64,000 nucleotides of DNA from Phytophthora colocasiae (GCA_018806915.1 JAGKQI010000090.1:1364001-1428000), one strand, 5' to 3'. Shown: positions 54,870-64,000, numbered from the stretch's first letter. The notes: a model not told the origin generated them from the sequence alone. Numbers and translations are program-made.

Positions 54870-55576
54870 TGTAGCCAGTGTCATGTGATCGTAGGATAGT
54901 AAATCAGGATGGGATTAGTAGGCATAGGAATAACCATAAACAGAATCGAATTTGCCCGGGAACTACATTAGCCCTACAAGCGTCAGGAAGGTAAGGATAC
55001 GTGACCTAGTATAGCGGTTAAGTCTGGATAATATATTGGCCAACTTTGACCTATCTAGTGAATTATCCTTTAAGTGCATACATCGGATCGGAAGGAATTG
55101 ACGGTCCCGTCGAATCTCGCCCCCTCAAGACCCCCGCTAAAGGAAGCGGCAAGCAACGGAAAGGAAGGGACCGAATCCCTAACACTGGACTATTGGAAGA
55201 CCTGGATCGAGAACCAGGCGCCCGGATCAAGGCTCAAGAACTCGCCTACGACCGAGATCAAGGCTCAAGAACTCGCCTACGACCGGGATCAAGGCTCAAG
55301 AACTCGCCTACGACCGGGATCAAGTACCCTAATGTGGAGTGAAGAACTTCCACGCTATCACACACCCCTGCGTCACCCAAGACCTTCTTTTCGTCCCAAG
55401 ACATCTTCAGAAGTCACCTGGAAGAGCGTAACCCGCCTACCGACGGGTACACAAGGTGAAATACACACAGCTAGATCACGGATCATCGGGGGACCCCCTC
55501 CGTTAGTCAGTGTCTGGGCGCAAGTGGTGATCGCGATCGGCCTCAACCAGATTTTGGCCAGATCCGCTTTACCACA
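54870..55576 (+). repeat. R8 LTR (707 bp)
   Basis: TGTAGCCAGTGTC to TTTACCACA, aligned over its length with the R2 3' LTR. A 36-bp unit (GCTCAAGAACTCGCCTACGACC) is present three times at 55230-55325 but about once in R2. Confidence 0.85.
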
Positions 55577-57708
55577 ATGGTGCGCGTACCCCGGATTCGA
55601 ATGGAGGATACCACCGTGAGTCACAAGAAGATGTCAAGGTAAAGAAGTGCCTACGAAAGTTGGATCGACGATGAAAACAGAAAGATCCACAGATCAGCAG
55701 AGTTCTGGGAGGATCTCTACTGACAGGCACGAGGCAGACCTGGATCGCAATCCAGATCTTAAAGGAAAACCTCGAATTCCTCCCAAGGCCCCTTCGAGGG
55801 CCACCGCGGATCTCGATGAGAATCTAGATCCGCACTCAGGGCAAGGAAGCGCCGATAATGATGAAGCGGCGTCGGCAGGCACAAGATCATCGTCTTCCTG
55901 TAATAGGCCTGGGTTGATCATATCTTTTGGCTCTGAGTCTGGAGCTTTCAATTTCGTCCGAGTGCTTTTGGTCTTCTTTTTCTTGGTCGATCTTGAGGCA
56001 ACAGTGGACTTGGTGAGCAGATTAGGTTTCAGCTTTGCTGATTCGGCTGGAGAGTTCGACCCCAACTCTCTATTTGACTTGGAGCTGCAAGCGATTCAAT
56101 CTGCGACCCAGGATCTATTCGATTCCCTCAAGATCTTGGTCGGCGAGCGCCCACTGACGCCCGACCCAGGCTATCAGACTGGGTCGTCATGCTACGCGTC
56201 AGCGACCTCGGAACCAGACTCAGATAGCCCGAGAAGGCTGCAACGCATGTCGTTGGGGCCCTCCGGTGCCAAGTTCCTGAAATCGCGTATGAAGAAACAG
56301 GATGCACGATCGGTGGCTGCGAAGCTGGAGGTCAAGATGCCCGATCAGCAAGAAAATCGCCGGATCCGGACGGACCAGACCGCGCCGACGACTAACTCCA
56401 CTGGATCGAGCAACAAGTTGACGACTACTTTCAAATGGCGATGGATCGTTTCTTGAAAGAACGGAATCTCGCGACACCCCGATCGCCGATCAAAGGGGAG
56501 TTAGATGTTGAAATGGAGTCCGTCACGGCCTCGGATCCGGATGCATGGGAATACGATCCGGACGATCTGGGCATACCAAGTTCCGGGGGACAGATGTCGA
56601 GCCGAGCCACGATCGCATCCGCGGCGATCGGTCAAGGAGGATCGTCGATGATCCAGCGGGTCCGGATCTCAGCGATCTCGGATCTGAAAGATTTTGCGGG
56701 TAAAGATCTGGACGAAGATCGCGCTCGGGCCTGGATCAGTAAAGTCAAGTCGGCGTTCCAACGCGATCAGGCTACGGAAGAAGAGAAATGCCTCACGTTT
56801 GCAGATCTAATGGTGGGACCGGCAAAGAACTGGTACAGGCAGCTCAGTCGAACGACGAAAACCAAGTGGGCGGATCTGTTGGACAGTTTCCAGACCCAAT
56901 ATTGTGGGTTGGGTATGTCGGTCGCGTGGCAATACTATCACGCTCGCAAGCGATCGGAAGAGACACCTCTCGACTATCTCTACCGGCTCAACGTGGCGGC
57001 TTTACGCGCTAGACTGAAGATCAAGGATGGGAGCCCTAAGGCCCGCCGGGAACATGTGGACCACTATATCGAGACATTGGGAGACCCTGAGTTAGCTGAT
57101 CGGCTGACCCTGCTCTGGCTAAGTGACGTCGACGAGCTTGAGGAGGTACTTCGTGCCCGGGAACGAGCAAAAAGCAGCCAGCGTAAATCTGCGCTTGGAT
57201 CGAAGTACAGACAAAAGCAACCGGCCAGTTCCTCGGCAGCACCCACCTGAGCGGTTGTACAGGCGATCCAAACCCAAGATCCGAGCTCGAAATCGGAAGA
57301 AATATCCGGATCAGACGGATACGATCTCCGGAGAATATATCTTGCCGCGTCGGAAGACAAGCAGATCGGTACTGGGGGCGTTCCCCACTAACAGGATCAG
57401 GCGCGATCGCACATCGAGGCCGGATCACAGATCGCAGGGGATCAGATCACGATCGAAGTCGCTGTTTGCACTGTGGATCGCGGAAGCACACAGATCTGAA
57501 CTGCTGGAGACGTCTAAACTGTGACAAGTGCGGAAAGAGGGGTCACCCGACGGATCTCTGTCAATATACCTGCCGTGGTTGTGGGGAGATCCATGAAGCT
57601 GGAGAATACCCAATGGAAGAATTATACAACCAGATCCGCAAGTGGTACGACCCGACCCGACATGCCGGATTGTTCCCCGAGAAGGTGGAAAAGATGATAA
57701 ACTAGGAC
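55577..57708 (+). pseudogene. R8 Gag with micro-inversion and frameshifts
   Basis: Aligns with R2 gag. About 55893-56045 is the reverse complement of the corresponding R2 segment (around 12175-12355), and 56046 rejoins R2 at about 12518. A base lost near 56420 shifts the frame, and the capsid is readable from 56435 (DLKDFAGKDLDEDRARAWISK). A TGA (57248) and a TAA where R2 has CAA (about 57391) break it again. The nucleocapsid frame is open at 57466-57705 (CGSRKHTDLNC, CDKCGKRGHPTDLC). Confidence 0.8.
55578..55595 (+). promoter_or_regulatory. R8 tRNA primer binding site
   Basis: TGGTGCGCGTACCCCGGA, one base after the LTR; a variant of the R1/R2 site. Confidence 0.65.
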
Positions 57709-57743
57709 GCTCGCCGGTTTGAAAACCGGTACGAGCCGAGCGT
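57696..57743 (+). promoter_or_regulatory. R8 frameshift module with mutated heptamer
   Basis: The heptamer reads GATAAAC (57696-57702), one change from R2. The nested hairpin is intact: outer 57707-57713/57737-57743, inner 57714-57719/57724-57729, 4-nt loop differing by one base, 7-nt gap. Confidence 0.65.
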
Positions 57744-57967
57744 TCTGAGTACTGCATCTATGCATATGTGAACAAGAAATCGAGAGATCAAGATAGGGAG
57801 AATTCGGATCTGCGCGGTAATACATGTAAGTTGCATTTGTAAACTGCTAAGATCGCGAGTCTTCCCCGGATCGATGAGTTCTCTCGATCTGGTGCGGAAG
57901 TGGCTTTGGACCTCAAGGAAGGAGAATCCAGGGGTTACTAGAAATACCGCCAAGCCAAGATCTCAGG
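57709..57967 (+). pseudogene. R8 protease start, truncated
   Basis: Matches R2 from VKLGRSPVW to the sequence before the active site. A TAG after ESRGY and a 16-bp loss are seen. Ends at the R9 LTR. Confidence 0.7.
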
Positions 57968-58431
57968 TGTAATGGGGTTACACGTACAAGTGGTAGTACC
58001 ACTTGAAACTCTAACAGTTAGGATAACTGTTAGAGGTTGGAAATGGGCCTCAGACCTTGGTGTGCTGTACACACCAATGGATACATGGGCAAACCACATT
58101 ATTAGGTGGTTCGTTTGCATTTGTGCATATTATTAGTAGAAAGTTACGGATTTCTACCAATCACTGAGCAGAGTTTCTGCCAACCACACGTTGGCAGACC
58201 CTTTAGAAATAGATAATAAACAGTTTTAGGAGGTCCATAATTGGCTTATGCCAAATTCAATAACAGTTCTCATTTTACGGTATTTTGCGGTTTAATTTAG
58301 TTATATTTGATTTAATTATACTTACTTATTTAAATAAGTATACTTAAATTAAGTCTATTCTAATTGCACGCTTCCTCATACACGTAAGCGCACGTGTACG
58401 CCATCTAATAGGTCTAGGTAGACCCATTACA
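57968..58431 (+). repeat. R9 5' LTR (464 bp)
   Basis: TGTAATGGGGTTACA to ACCCATTACA. Differs from the R10 LTR at several sites. Stems: 9 bp around 57989-58010, 10 bp CTAACAGTTA/TAACTGTTAG, 9 bp TCTGCCAAC/GTTGGCAGA. Confidence 0.88.
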
Positions 58432-58433
58432 CC

Positions 58434-58449
58434 TGGTAGCACTTAGTAG
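58434..58449 (+). promoter_or_regulatory. R9 tRNA primer binding site
   Basis: TGGTAGCACTTAGTAG, two bases after the LTR; the R5 type with small changes. Confidence 0.65.
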
Positions 58450-58480
58450 TCCGTCCCACGACCGACTGCAGTTCGTTCGT

Positions 58481-59466
58481 ATGGAGTCATACGAACGCGG
58501 GGTAGAGAACTCCCCAATGGATGAGGGATCCACTGGGACCCCACACATGTCCGTGACGCGCACGGACTGTGCCCACCTGTCGGACCCAGAGTGGGAAGCT
58601 CTCCAAAGACTTTCACAAGTCATTGGAGAGGCAGCGGTAGCGACGATGCTTTGCACGCTATCGCCGACAGAGCAACACGGTGTTGCTCTGGGGTACATTG
58701 TTAAGGAGCAACGAGATGTTGCTGCCTCGGTGGCTTCCCCTAAGCCACGCGTGGAGTCGTTGAAACTCCACGTGAGTACCTACACGGGGAAGGAGGACGA
58801 GACCCTCCTTCGGTGGCTTGTCGAACTCGACACAGCCGTTGCGGCTCGACGTATCGTCGATCCGATGTCGAAGGTCGCGTTCGCCATGTCATGTCTTGGC
58901 GGACGTGCGAGGAGTTGGGCCTATGGGCGCCGACTCTCGGATCCTACGTGCTTCGGCACGTACGAGGTGTTCAAAGCGGAGCTCAAGCTTGCGTTTGAGC
59001 CTCCGAAGAACGAGTTCAGATCGAGAGCGGAGTTTCTTGATCTGCAGCAGGGCAAGGATGATGTCCACACCTTTGCCCAGCGTGCTCGATACTTGGTATC
59101 GAACATAGTGGCCAACCCGATCGACGAGGCGACCAAGGTCGTCACGTTCATGAAGGACTAAGAGATGGTCCCGTCGAAACATACCTCTTCCGAGAGTATC
59201 CGAATACTCTCGAGGAAGCGATCAGCCTTGCGATGCAAGAGGAGTTTAGCCGGCGTCAAGCTAAACTCCATGCGAACGCGCCGAAGCCGGCGCGTCCTGT
59301 TGTGAAGACGGGAGGTCCGGAACCTATGGACCTCTCGAGTGCTACGACTGCTGGTCAACAGCAGCGTAGGAACAGCAAGGTTCGATGTTACAAGTGTAGT
59401 AACATCGGTCACTATGCACGCGAGTGCATGGCGGGCGGGCGTTCAAAAAACGCCAAGGACCAGTAG
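58481..59466 (+). pseudogene. R9 Gag, one-base deletion
   Basis: Same as R10 gag, but one G is missing at about 59155 (MKD then stop instead of MKGLRDGPVETYLF). The knuckle CYKCSNIGHYAREC and the end SKNAKDQ are intact in the other frame. The ATG lies inside a 10-bp stem (58474-58497). Confidence 0.88.
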
Positions 59467-59485
59467 GCGCGGGGCGTCTTACTGG
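59445..59485 (+). promoter_or_regulatory. R9 candidate -1 frameshift signal
   Basis: A AAA AAC at 59445-59451 in the gag frame, 8-nt spacer, hairpin 59460-59468/59477-59485 with loop GCGGGGCG and the gag TAG in its left arm. As R10. Confidence 0.75.
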
Positions 59486-60233
59486 TGATGCAGTCTCGCG
59501 TGTCGAGCTTGGACACGCGACAATGACGACTGCTGCCCCCAGCGAGAAATTTTCTCGCTGTAAGCTGCAAGATGACAAGCCAAACCTTGTCATCCTGAAC
59601 GTAATGTCGAAGAGAGTTAACTCTCTTCGTGCCCTAGTGGACTCGGGCGCGTCGAACAACTTTGTTCGACAGGGAAGTCTTCGAAGAATTGACTTCGAAG
59701 AGGCCGACACGCCTCGCAGCGTGTTGGAGGTGCGGTTGGCAACAGGTGCCACCGTGAGGACTGAGAAGCGCGTAGTCCGTGTGCGCTTCTCTTACAAACG
59801 AAGGACGTTTGTAGAAGATCTTATCGTCTTGGATCTAGACGATAAGTTCGACATGGTATTAGGCATGCCGTGGCTTGCACGGCATGACCCGGTGATCAAC
59901 TGGGAGAAGCGTACACTCGTACGCTTCAACAACACATGCGCGACAGAGAGCGATGGCCCTGTCAGCGCTGCACATGCACCGGCCGGTGCATGTGAATCCC
60001 CAGTTGAGGCAGCAGCGGCCGCCGCTGCCTCCGATCGCCGCCGGCGACCATCAACGACTTCGGGAGTCGTTGTGAGAAAATGTGTGTCGACTCAGAAATC
60101 TGAGCCGAAGGGTCGCGGTCACATGAGTGATGGTCAGGTGAATGTGAATCACCTGACGCGTAAACATCTGAATGATGTTTGTCACATGAGTGATGGTCAG
60201 GTGAATGCGATTCACCTGAGAGAAGGTAAAATA
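59452..60233 (+). CDS. R9 retropepsin-type protease
   Basis: As R10: [16 protein letters not shown] and [18 protein letters not shown]. Open frame from the frameshift site; the last 30 codons of the longer open frame (to 60326) are antisense copia sequence. No RT follows. Confidence 0.8.
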
Positions 60234-60693
60234 CCGGTATTACCGGTATCCTTGAGCACCTTCACCACATCTTGCGTCCGCAGCTCTGCATTGCTCATCT
60301 GCATGTTGAGCACGACGTTCTCGTAGCTCTTTGGCAGACTGCGCAGCAAACAGATCGCCACATCCTCGTCCTCCATCTTGGCGCCGATACTGCTAAGCTT
60401 CGCGCTGATGTTGAGGACCTCGTTGCAATGGTGACGGATGTTTCCGCCTTCTGCCATCTCCATGCTGAAGAGCTGACGCTTGAGATAAATGCGTCCAGCC
60501 TTCTGCGATCCACCGTAAAGGGTACGTAAGCGCGCCCACGCGACCCAGGCTTCCTCGTAGTCGTCGACCACATGATGGTAGTCCGCGTCCATGTGGAGGA
60601 GCATCAGACCGAAGGCGACGTTGCTCGACTTCCGTTGAACTTGTCGATGGAGATCTTGGTATCTTGGACAGATGACATCGTGCTTGGGCTCAT
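60234..60693 (-). pseudogene. Ty1/copia Gag fragment in R9
   Basis: ATG at 60693 ([22 protein letters not shown]), then a frame change near 60625 to [74 protein letters not shown]. This is the copia-type gag (UBN2-like) pattern. Truncated at about 60234, where the gypsy protease frame ends. Confidence 0.82.
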
Positions 60694-60697
60694 AACC

Positions 60698-60900
60698 TGA
60701 AGAAGGTCGTCACAGAGGTTGTCTTGCGAGGAGGCCGAGGCGAGGGAAGTCACTTGAGGGGTAGAATGGAAATTCAGAAGTGATTGATTGATATGAGCTT
60801 ACACTGTCTTCTCTACCTGGTCTGCATCCAATCATTTGGTGCATCCAATCACCAACATTCTGTACTCGTCCAATCATCCTACTCGTCTAATCATCGGTGG
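60698..60900 (-). repeat. Copia LTR end and primer site in R9
   Basis: On the minus strand the presumed LTR ends CTTCA at 60698 and is followed by GGTTATGAGCCCAAG (60697-60683). That resembles the initiator-Met tRNA anticodon region, used as a half-tRNA primer by copia elements. The gag ATG is inside it. The left part of the copia LTR is missing; it abuts the gypsy LTR. Confidence 0.6.
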
Positions 60901-61360
60901 TGTAACGGGGTTACACGTACAAGTGGTTGTACCACTTGTAACTCTAACAGTTAGGATAACTGTTAGAGGTTGGAAATGGGCCTCAGACCTTGGTGTGCTG
61001 TACACACCAAAGGATACATGGGCGAACCACATTATTGAGTGGTTCGTGTGCATTTGTGCATATTATTGGTAGAAAGTAATGGATTTCTACCAATCACTGA
61101 GCAGAGTTTCTGCCAACCACACGTTGGCAGACCCTTTAGAAATAGATAATAAACAGTTTTAGGAGGTCCATAATTGGCTTATGCCAAATTCAATAACAGT
61201 TCTCATTTTACGGTATTTTGCAGTTTAATTTAGTTATATTTGATTTAATTATACTTATTTAAATAAGTATATTTAAATTAAGTCTATTCTAATTGCACGC
61301 TTCCTCATATACGTAAGCGCACGTGTACGCCATCTAATAGGTCTAGGTAGACCCATTACA
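60901..61360 (+). repeat. LTR shared by R9 and R10 (460 bp)
   Basis: TGTAACGGGGTTACA to ACCCATTACA. Identical to the visible part of the LTR at 63831, slightly different from 57968-58431. Confidence 0.9.
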
Positions 61361-61362
61361 CC

Positions 61363-61378
61363 TGGTAGCACTTTGTAG
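61363..61378 (+). promoter_or_regulatory. R10 tRNA primer binding site
   Basis: TGGTAGCACTTTGTAG, two bases after the LTR. Confidence 0.65.
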
Positions 61379-61409
61379 TCCGTCCCACGACCGACTGCTG
61401 TTCGTTCGT

Positions 61410-62396
61410 ATGGAGTCATACGAACGCGGGGTAGAGAACTCCCCAATGGATGAGGGATCCACTGGGACCCCTCACATGTCCGTGACGCGCACGGACTGTG
61501 CCCACCTGTCAGATCCAGAGTGGGAAGCTCTCCAAAGACTTTCACAAGTCATTGGAGAGGCAGCGGTAGCGACGATGCTTCGTACGCTATCGCCGACAGA
61601 GCAACACGGTGTTGCTCTGGGGTACATTGTTAAGGAGCAACGAGATGTTGCTGCCTCGGTGGCTTCCCCTAAGCCACGCGTGGAGTCGTTGAAACTCCAC
61701 GTGAGTACCTACACGGGGAAGGAGGACGAGACCCTCCTTCGGTGGCTTGTCGAACTCGACACAGCCGTTGCGGCTCGACGTATCGTCGATCCGATGTCGA
61801 AGGTCGCGTTCGCCATGTCATGTCTTGGCGGACGTGCGAGGAGTTGGGCCTATGGGCGCCGACTCTCGGATCCTACGTGCTTCGGCACGTACGAGGTGTT
61901 CAAAGCGGAGCTCAAGCTTGCGTTTGAGCCTCCGAAGAACGAGTTCAGATCGAGAGCGGAGTTTCTTGATCTGCAGCAGGGCAAGGATGATGTCCACACC
62001 TTTGCCCAGCGTGCTCGATACTTGGTATCGAACATAGTGGCCAACCCGATCGACGAGGCGACCAAGGTCGTCACGTTCATGAAGGGACTAAGAGATGGTC
62101 CCGTCGAAACATACCTCTTCCGAGAGTATCCGAATACTCTCGAGGAAGCGATCAGCCTTGCGATGCAAGAGGAGTTTAGCCGGCGTCAAGCTAAACTCCA
62201 TGCGAACGCGCCGAAGCCGGCGCGTCCTGTTGTGAAGACGGGAGGTCCGGAACCTATGGACCTCTCGAGTGCTACGACTGCTGGTCAACAGCAGCGTAGG
62301 AACAGCAAGGTTCGATGTTACAAGTGTAGTAACATCGGTCACTATGCACGCGAGTGCATGGCGGGCGGGCGTTCAAAAAACGCCAAGGACCAGTAG
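61410..62396 (+). CDS. R10 Gag (328 aa), intact
   Basis: ATG 61410 (MESYERGVENSPMDEG). Capsid domain: LKLHVSTYTGKEDETLLRWLVELDTA, KVAFAMSCLGGRARSWAYGR, FRSRAEFLDLQQGKDDVHTFAQRARYLV, TFMKGLRDGPVETYLFREYP. One knuckle, CYKCSNIGHYAREC (62315-62356). Ends [11 protein letters not shown] then TAG. Similar in size and order to R5 gag. The frame is clean, so this is the best candidate here for a translated Gag. Confidence 0.9.
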   Translation: MESYERGVENSPMDEGSTGTPHMSVTRTDCAHLSDPEWEALQRLSQVIGEAAVATMLRTLSPTEQHGVALGYIVKEQRDVAASVASPKPRVESLKLHVSTYTGKEDETLLRWLVELDTAVAARRIVDPMSKVAFAMSCLGGRARSWAYGRRLSDPTCFGTYEVFKAELKLAFEPPKNEFRSRAEFLDLQQGKDDVHTFAQRARYLVSNIVANPIDEATKVVTFMKGLRDGPVETYLFREYPNTLEEAISLAMQEEFSRRQAKLHANAPKPARPVVKTGGPEPMDLSSATTAGQQQRRNSKVRCYKCSNIGHYARECMAGGRSKNAKDQ

Positions 62397-62415
62397 GCGC
62401 GGGGCGTCTTACTGG
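62375..62415 (+). promoter_or_regulatory. R10 candidate -1 frameshift signal
   Basis: Heptamer A AAA AAC (62375-62381) with codons TCA AAA AAC in the gag frame. Spacer of 8 nt (62382-62389), then arms 62390-62398 and 62407-62415 around GCGGGGCG. Eight of nine pairs form, one of them G-U. The TAG (62394-62396) is in the left arm. A -1 shift gives [21 protein letters not shown], running into protease. A AAA AAC is a classical retroviral gag-pro heptamer (for example MMTV). Confidence 0.8.
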
Positions 62416-63163
62416 TGATGCAGTCTCGCGTGTCGAGCTTGGACACGCGACAATGACGACTGCTGCCCCCAGCGAGAAATTTTCTCGCTGTAAGCTGCAA
62501 GATGACAAGCCAAACCTTGTCATCCTGAACGTAATGTCGAAGAGAGTTAACTCTCTTCGTGCCCTAGTGGACTCGGGCGCGTCGAACAACTTTGTTCGAC
62601 AGGGAAGTATTCGAAGAATTGACTTCGAAGAGGCCGACACGCCTCGCAGCGTGTTGGAGGTGCGGTTGGCAACAGGTGCCACCGTGAGGACTGAGAAGCG
62701 CGTAGTCCGTGTGCGCTTCTCTTACAAACGAAGGACGTTTGTAGAAGATCTTATCGTCTTGGATCTAGACGATAAGTTCGACATGGTATTAGGCATGCCG
62801 TGGCTTGCACGGCATGACCCGGTGATCAACTGGGAGAAGCGTACACTCGTACGCTTCAACAACACATGCGCGACAGAGAGCGATGGCCCTGTCAGCGCTG
62901 CACATGCACCGGCCGGTGCATGTGAATCCCCAGTTGAGGCAGTAGCGGCCGCCGCTGCCTCCGATCGCCGCCGGCGACCATCAACGACTTCGGGAGTCGT
63001 TGTGAGAAAATGTGTGTCGACTCAGAAATCTGAGCCGAAGGGTCGCGGTCACATGAGTGATGGTCAGGTGAATGTGAATCACCTGACGCGTAAACATCTG
63101 AATGATGTTTGTCACATGAGTGATGGTCAGGTGAATGCGATTCACCTGAGAGAAGGTAAAATA
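62382..63163 (+). CDS. R10 retropepsin-type protease
   Basis: -1 frame from gag. Active site [15 protein letters not shown] (about 62565), then [19 protein letters not shown] and [23 protein letters not shown]. The C-terminal part is variable ([12 protein letters not shown] twice). The open frame goes on to 63256, but beyond about 63163 it is antisense copia sequence. Confidence 0.85.
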
Positions 63164-63623
63164 CCGGTATTACCGGTATCCTTGAGCACCTTCACCACAT
63201 CTTGCGTCCGCAGCTCTGCATTGCTCATCTGCATGTTGAGCACGACGTTCTCGTAGCTCTTTGGCAGACTGCGCAGCAAACAGATCGCCACATCCTCGTC
63301 CTCCATCTTGGCGCCGATACTGCTAAGCTTCGCGCTGATGTTGAGGACCTCGTTGCAATGGTGACGGATGTTTCCGCCTTCTGCCATCTCCATGCTGAAG
63401 AGCTGACGCTTGAGATAAATGCGTCCAGCCTTCTGCGATCCACCGTAAAGGGTACGTAAGCGCGCCCACGCGACCCAGGCTTCCTCGTAGTCGTCGACCA
63501 CATGATGGTAGTCCGCGTCCATGTGGAGGAGCATCAGACCGAAGGCGACGTTGCTCGACTTCCGTTGAACTTGTCGATGGAGATCTTGGTATCTTGGACA
63601 GATGACATCGTGCTTGGGCTCAT
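63164..63623 (-). pseudogene. Ty1/copia Gag fragment in R10
   Basis: Identical to that in R9 as far as seen, including the frame change after FNGS. ATG at 63623. Confidence 0.82.
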
Positions 63624-63627
63624 AACC

Positions 63628-63830
63628 TGAAGAAGGTCGTCACAGAGGTTGTCTTGCGAGGAGGCCGAGGCGAGGGAAGTCACTTGAGGGGTAGAATGGA
63701 AATTCAGAAGTGATTGATTGATATGAGCTTACACTGTCTTCTCTACCTGGTCTGCATCCAATCATTTGGTGCATCCAATCACCAACATTCTGTACTCGTC
63801 CAATCATCCTACTCGTCTAATCATCGGTGG
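63628..63830 (-). repeat. Copia LTR end in R10
   Basis: Same as 60698-60900; the primer-site-like GGTTATGAGCCCAAG is at 63627-63613. Confidence 0.6.
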
Positions 63831-64000
63831 TGTAACGGGGTTACACGTACAAGTGGTTGTACCACTTGTAACTCTAACAGTTAGGATAACTGTTAGAGGT
63901 TGGAAATGGGCCTCAGACCTTGGTGTGCTGTACACACCAAAGGATACATGGGCGAACCACATTATTGAGTGGTTCGTGTGCATTTGTGCATATTATTGGT
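63831..64000 (+). repeat. Third LTR of the R9/R10 array, cut by window end
   Basis: First 170 bp identical to the LTR at 60901. Whether another unit or unique sequence follows cannot be seen. Confidence 0.9.

Larger units (their letters stand above)
54225..57967 (+). mobile_element. R8: tail, LTR and gag of an R2-family element
   Basis: 54225-54869 matches the R2 region upstream of its 3' LTR; then come a complete LTR, primer site, gag, the frameshift module and the start of protease. It is cut by the R9 LTR at 57968, in the middle of sequence that R2 continues. The LTR thus belongs to both a left element (tail only) and a right one. Gag carries a small inversion. Confidence 0.82.
57968..60900 (+). 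mobile_element. R9: composite gag-protease unit with antisense copia fragment
   Basis: LTR, primer site, gag, protease, then a Ty1/copia 5' fragment in reverse orientation, and immediately the next LTR. No RT, RNase H, integrase or purine tract. Unit length 2933; R10 is 2930 with few differences. Nonautonomous. Gag has a one-base loss. Coding sequence is saturated with perfect inverted repeats. Confidence 0.85.
60901..63830 (+). mobile_element. R10: second composite unit
   Basis: Same parts and order as R9, period 2930 bp, very few differences; followed by a third LTR. Gag and protease are intact and in the -1 relation. As in R9, it has no pol beyond protease, so it would depend on another element. 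Confidence 0.87.

Overview
The window is wall-to-wall LTR retrotransposon sequence. No host gene, rRNA, tRNA gene or CRISPR array is recognisable. The elements are Ty3/gypsy (gag, retropepsin, RT, RNase H, integrase, most with a C-terminal chromodomain), plus two copies of a 5' fragment of a Ty1/copia element. The integrase sequences resemble the chromodomain gypsy elements of oomycetes, so a repeat-rich oomycete (Peronosporales) is the best guess. That is a family-level impression, not proof.

Layout. R1, 1-10814 (minus): gypsy element with a very long gag; its 3' end is off the left edge. 10815-11721: unassigned remnant. R2, 11722-24396 (plus): GATC-rich gypsy element with a truncated 5' LTR, gag-pol, a large antisense gene with a likely intron, and a complete 3' LTR. 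R3, 24397-32177 (plus): gypsy element lacking its 5' LTR, fused to the end of R2, also with an antisense ORF. 32178-33534: unassigned, with a broken coiled-coil ORF and a GGATCC repeat. R4, 33535-36559 (plus): GGATC-rich relative of R2, cut by R5. R5 (36560-44254) and R6 (43842-51336): two copies of one family in tandem, sharing the LTR at 43842-44254. R7, 51337-54224 (minus): a third, inverted and truncated copy starting at the last base of R6's LTR. R8, 54225-57967 (plus): tail, LTR and gag of an R2-family element, cut by R9. R9 (57968-60900) and R10 (60901-63830): a tandem composite of LTR, gag, protease and an antisense copia fragment, with a third LTR running off the right edge.

Nearly every pol is broken by stops and indels. 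The R10 gag-protease pair and the R1 gag are the best preserved reading frames.

What stands out is RNA-level structure. (1) The R1/R2/R4/R8 group ends gag with G TTA AAC followed by a stop. Just downstream lies a nested hairpin whose geometry is the same in R1, R2 and R8 although the R1 bases are unrelated. Protease lies in the -1 frame, so this looks like a conserved -1 frameshift signal. (2) R9/R10 carry A AAA AAC in frame, an 8-nt spacer and a hairpin containing the gag stop; R3 and R5-R7 share that hairpin and its loop. (3) The coding sequences and LTRs of R3, R5-R7 and R9/R10 are packed with short perfect inverted repeats, far above chance. (4) R2, R3 and R5 each carry an antisense ORF downstream of, or overlapping, pol.
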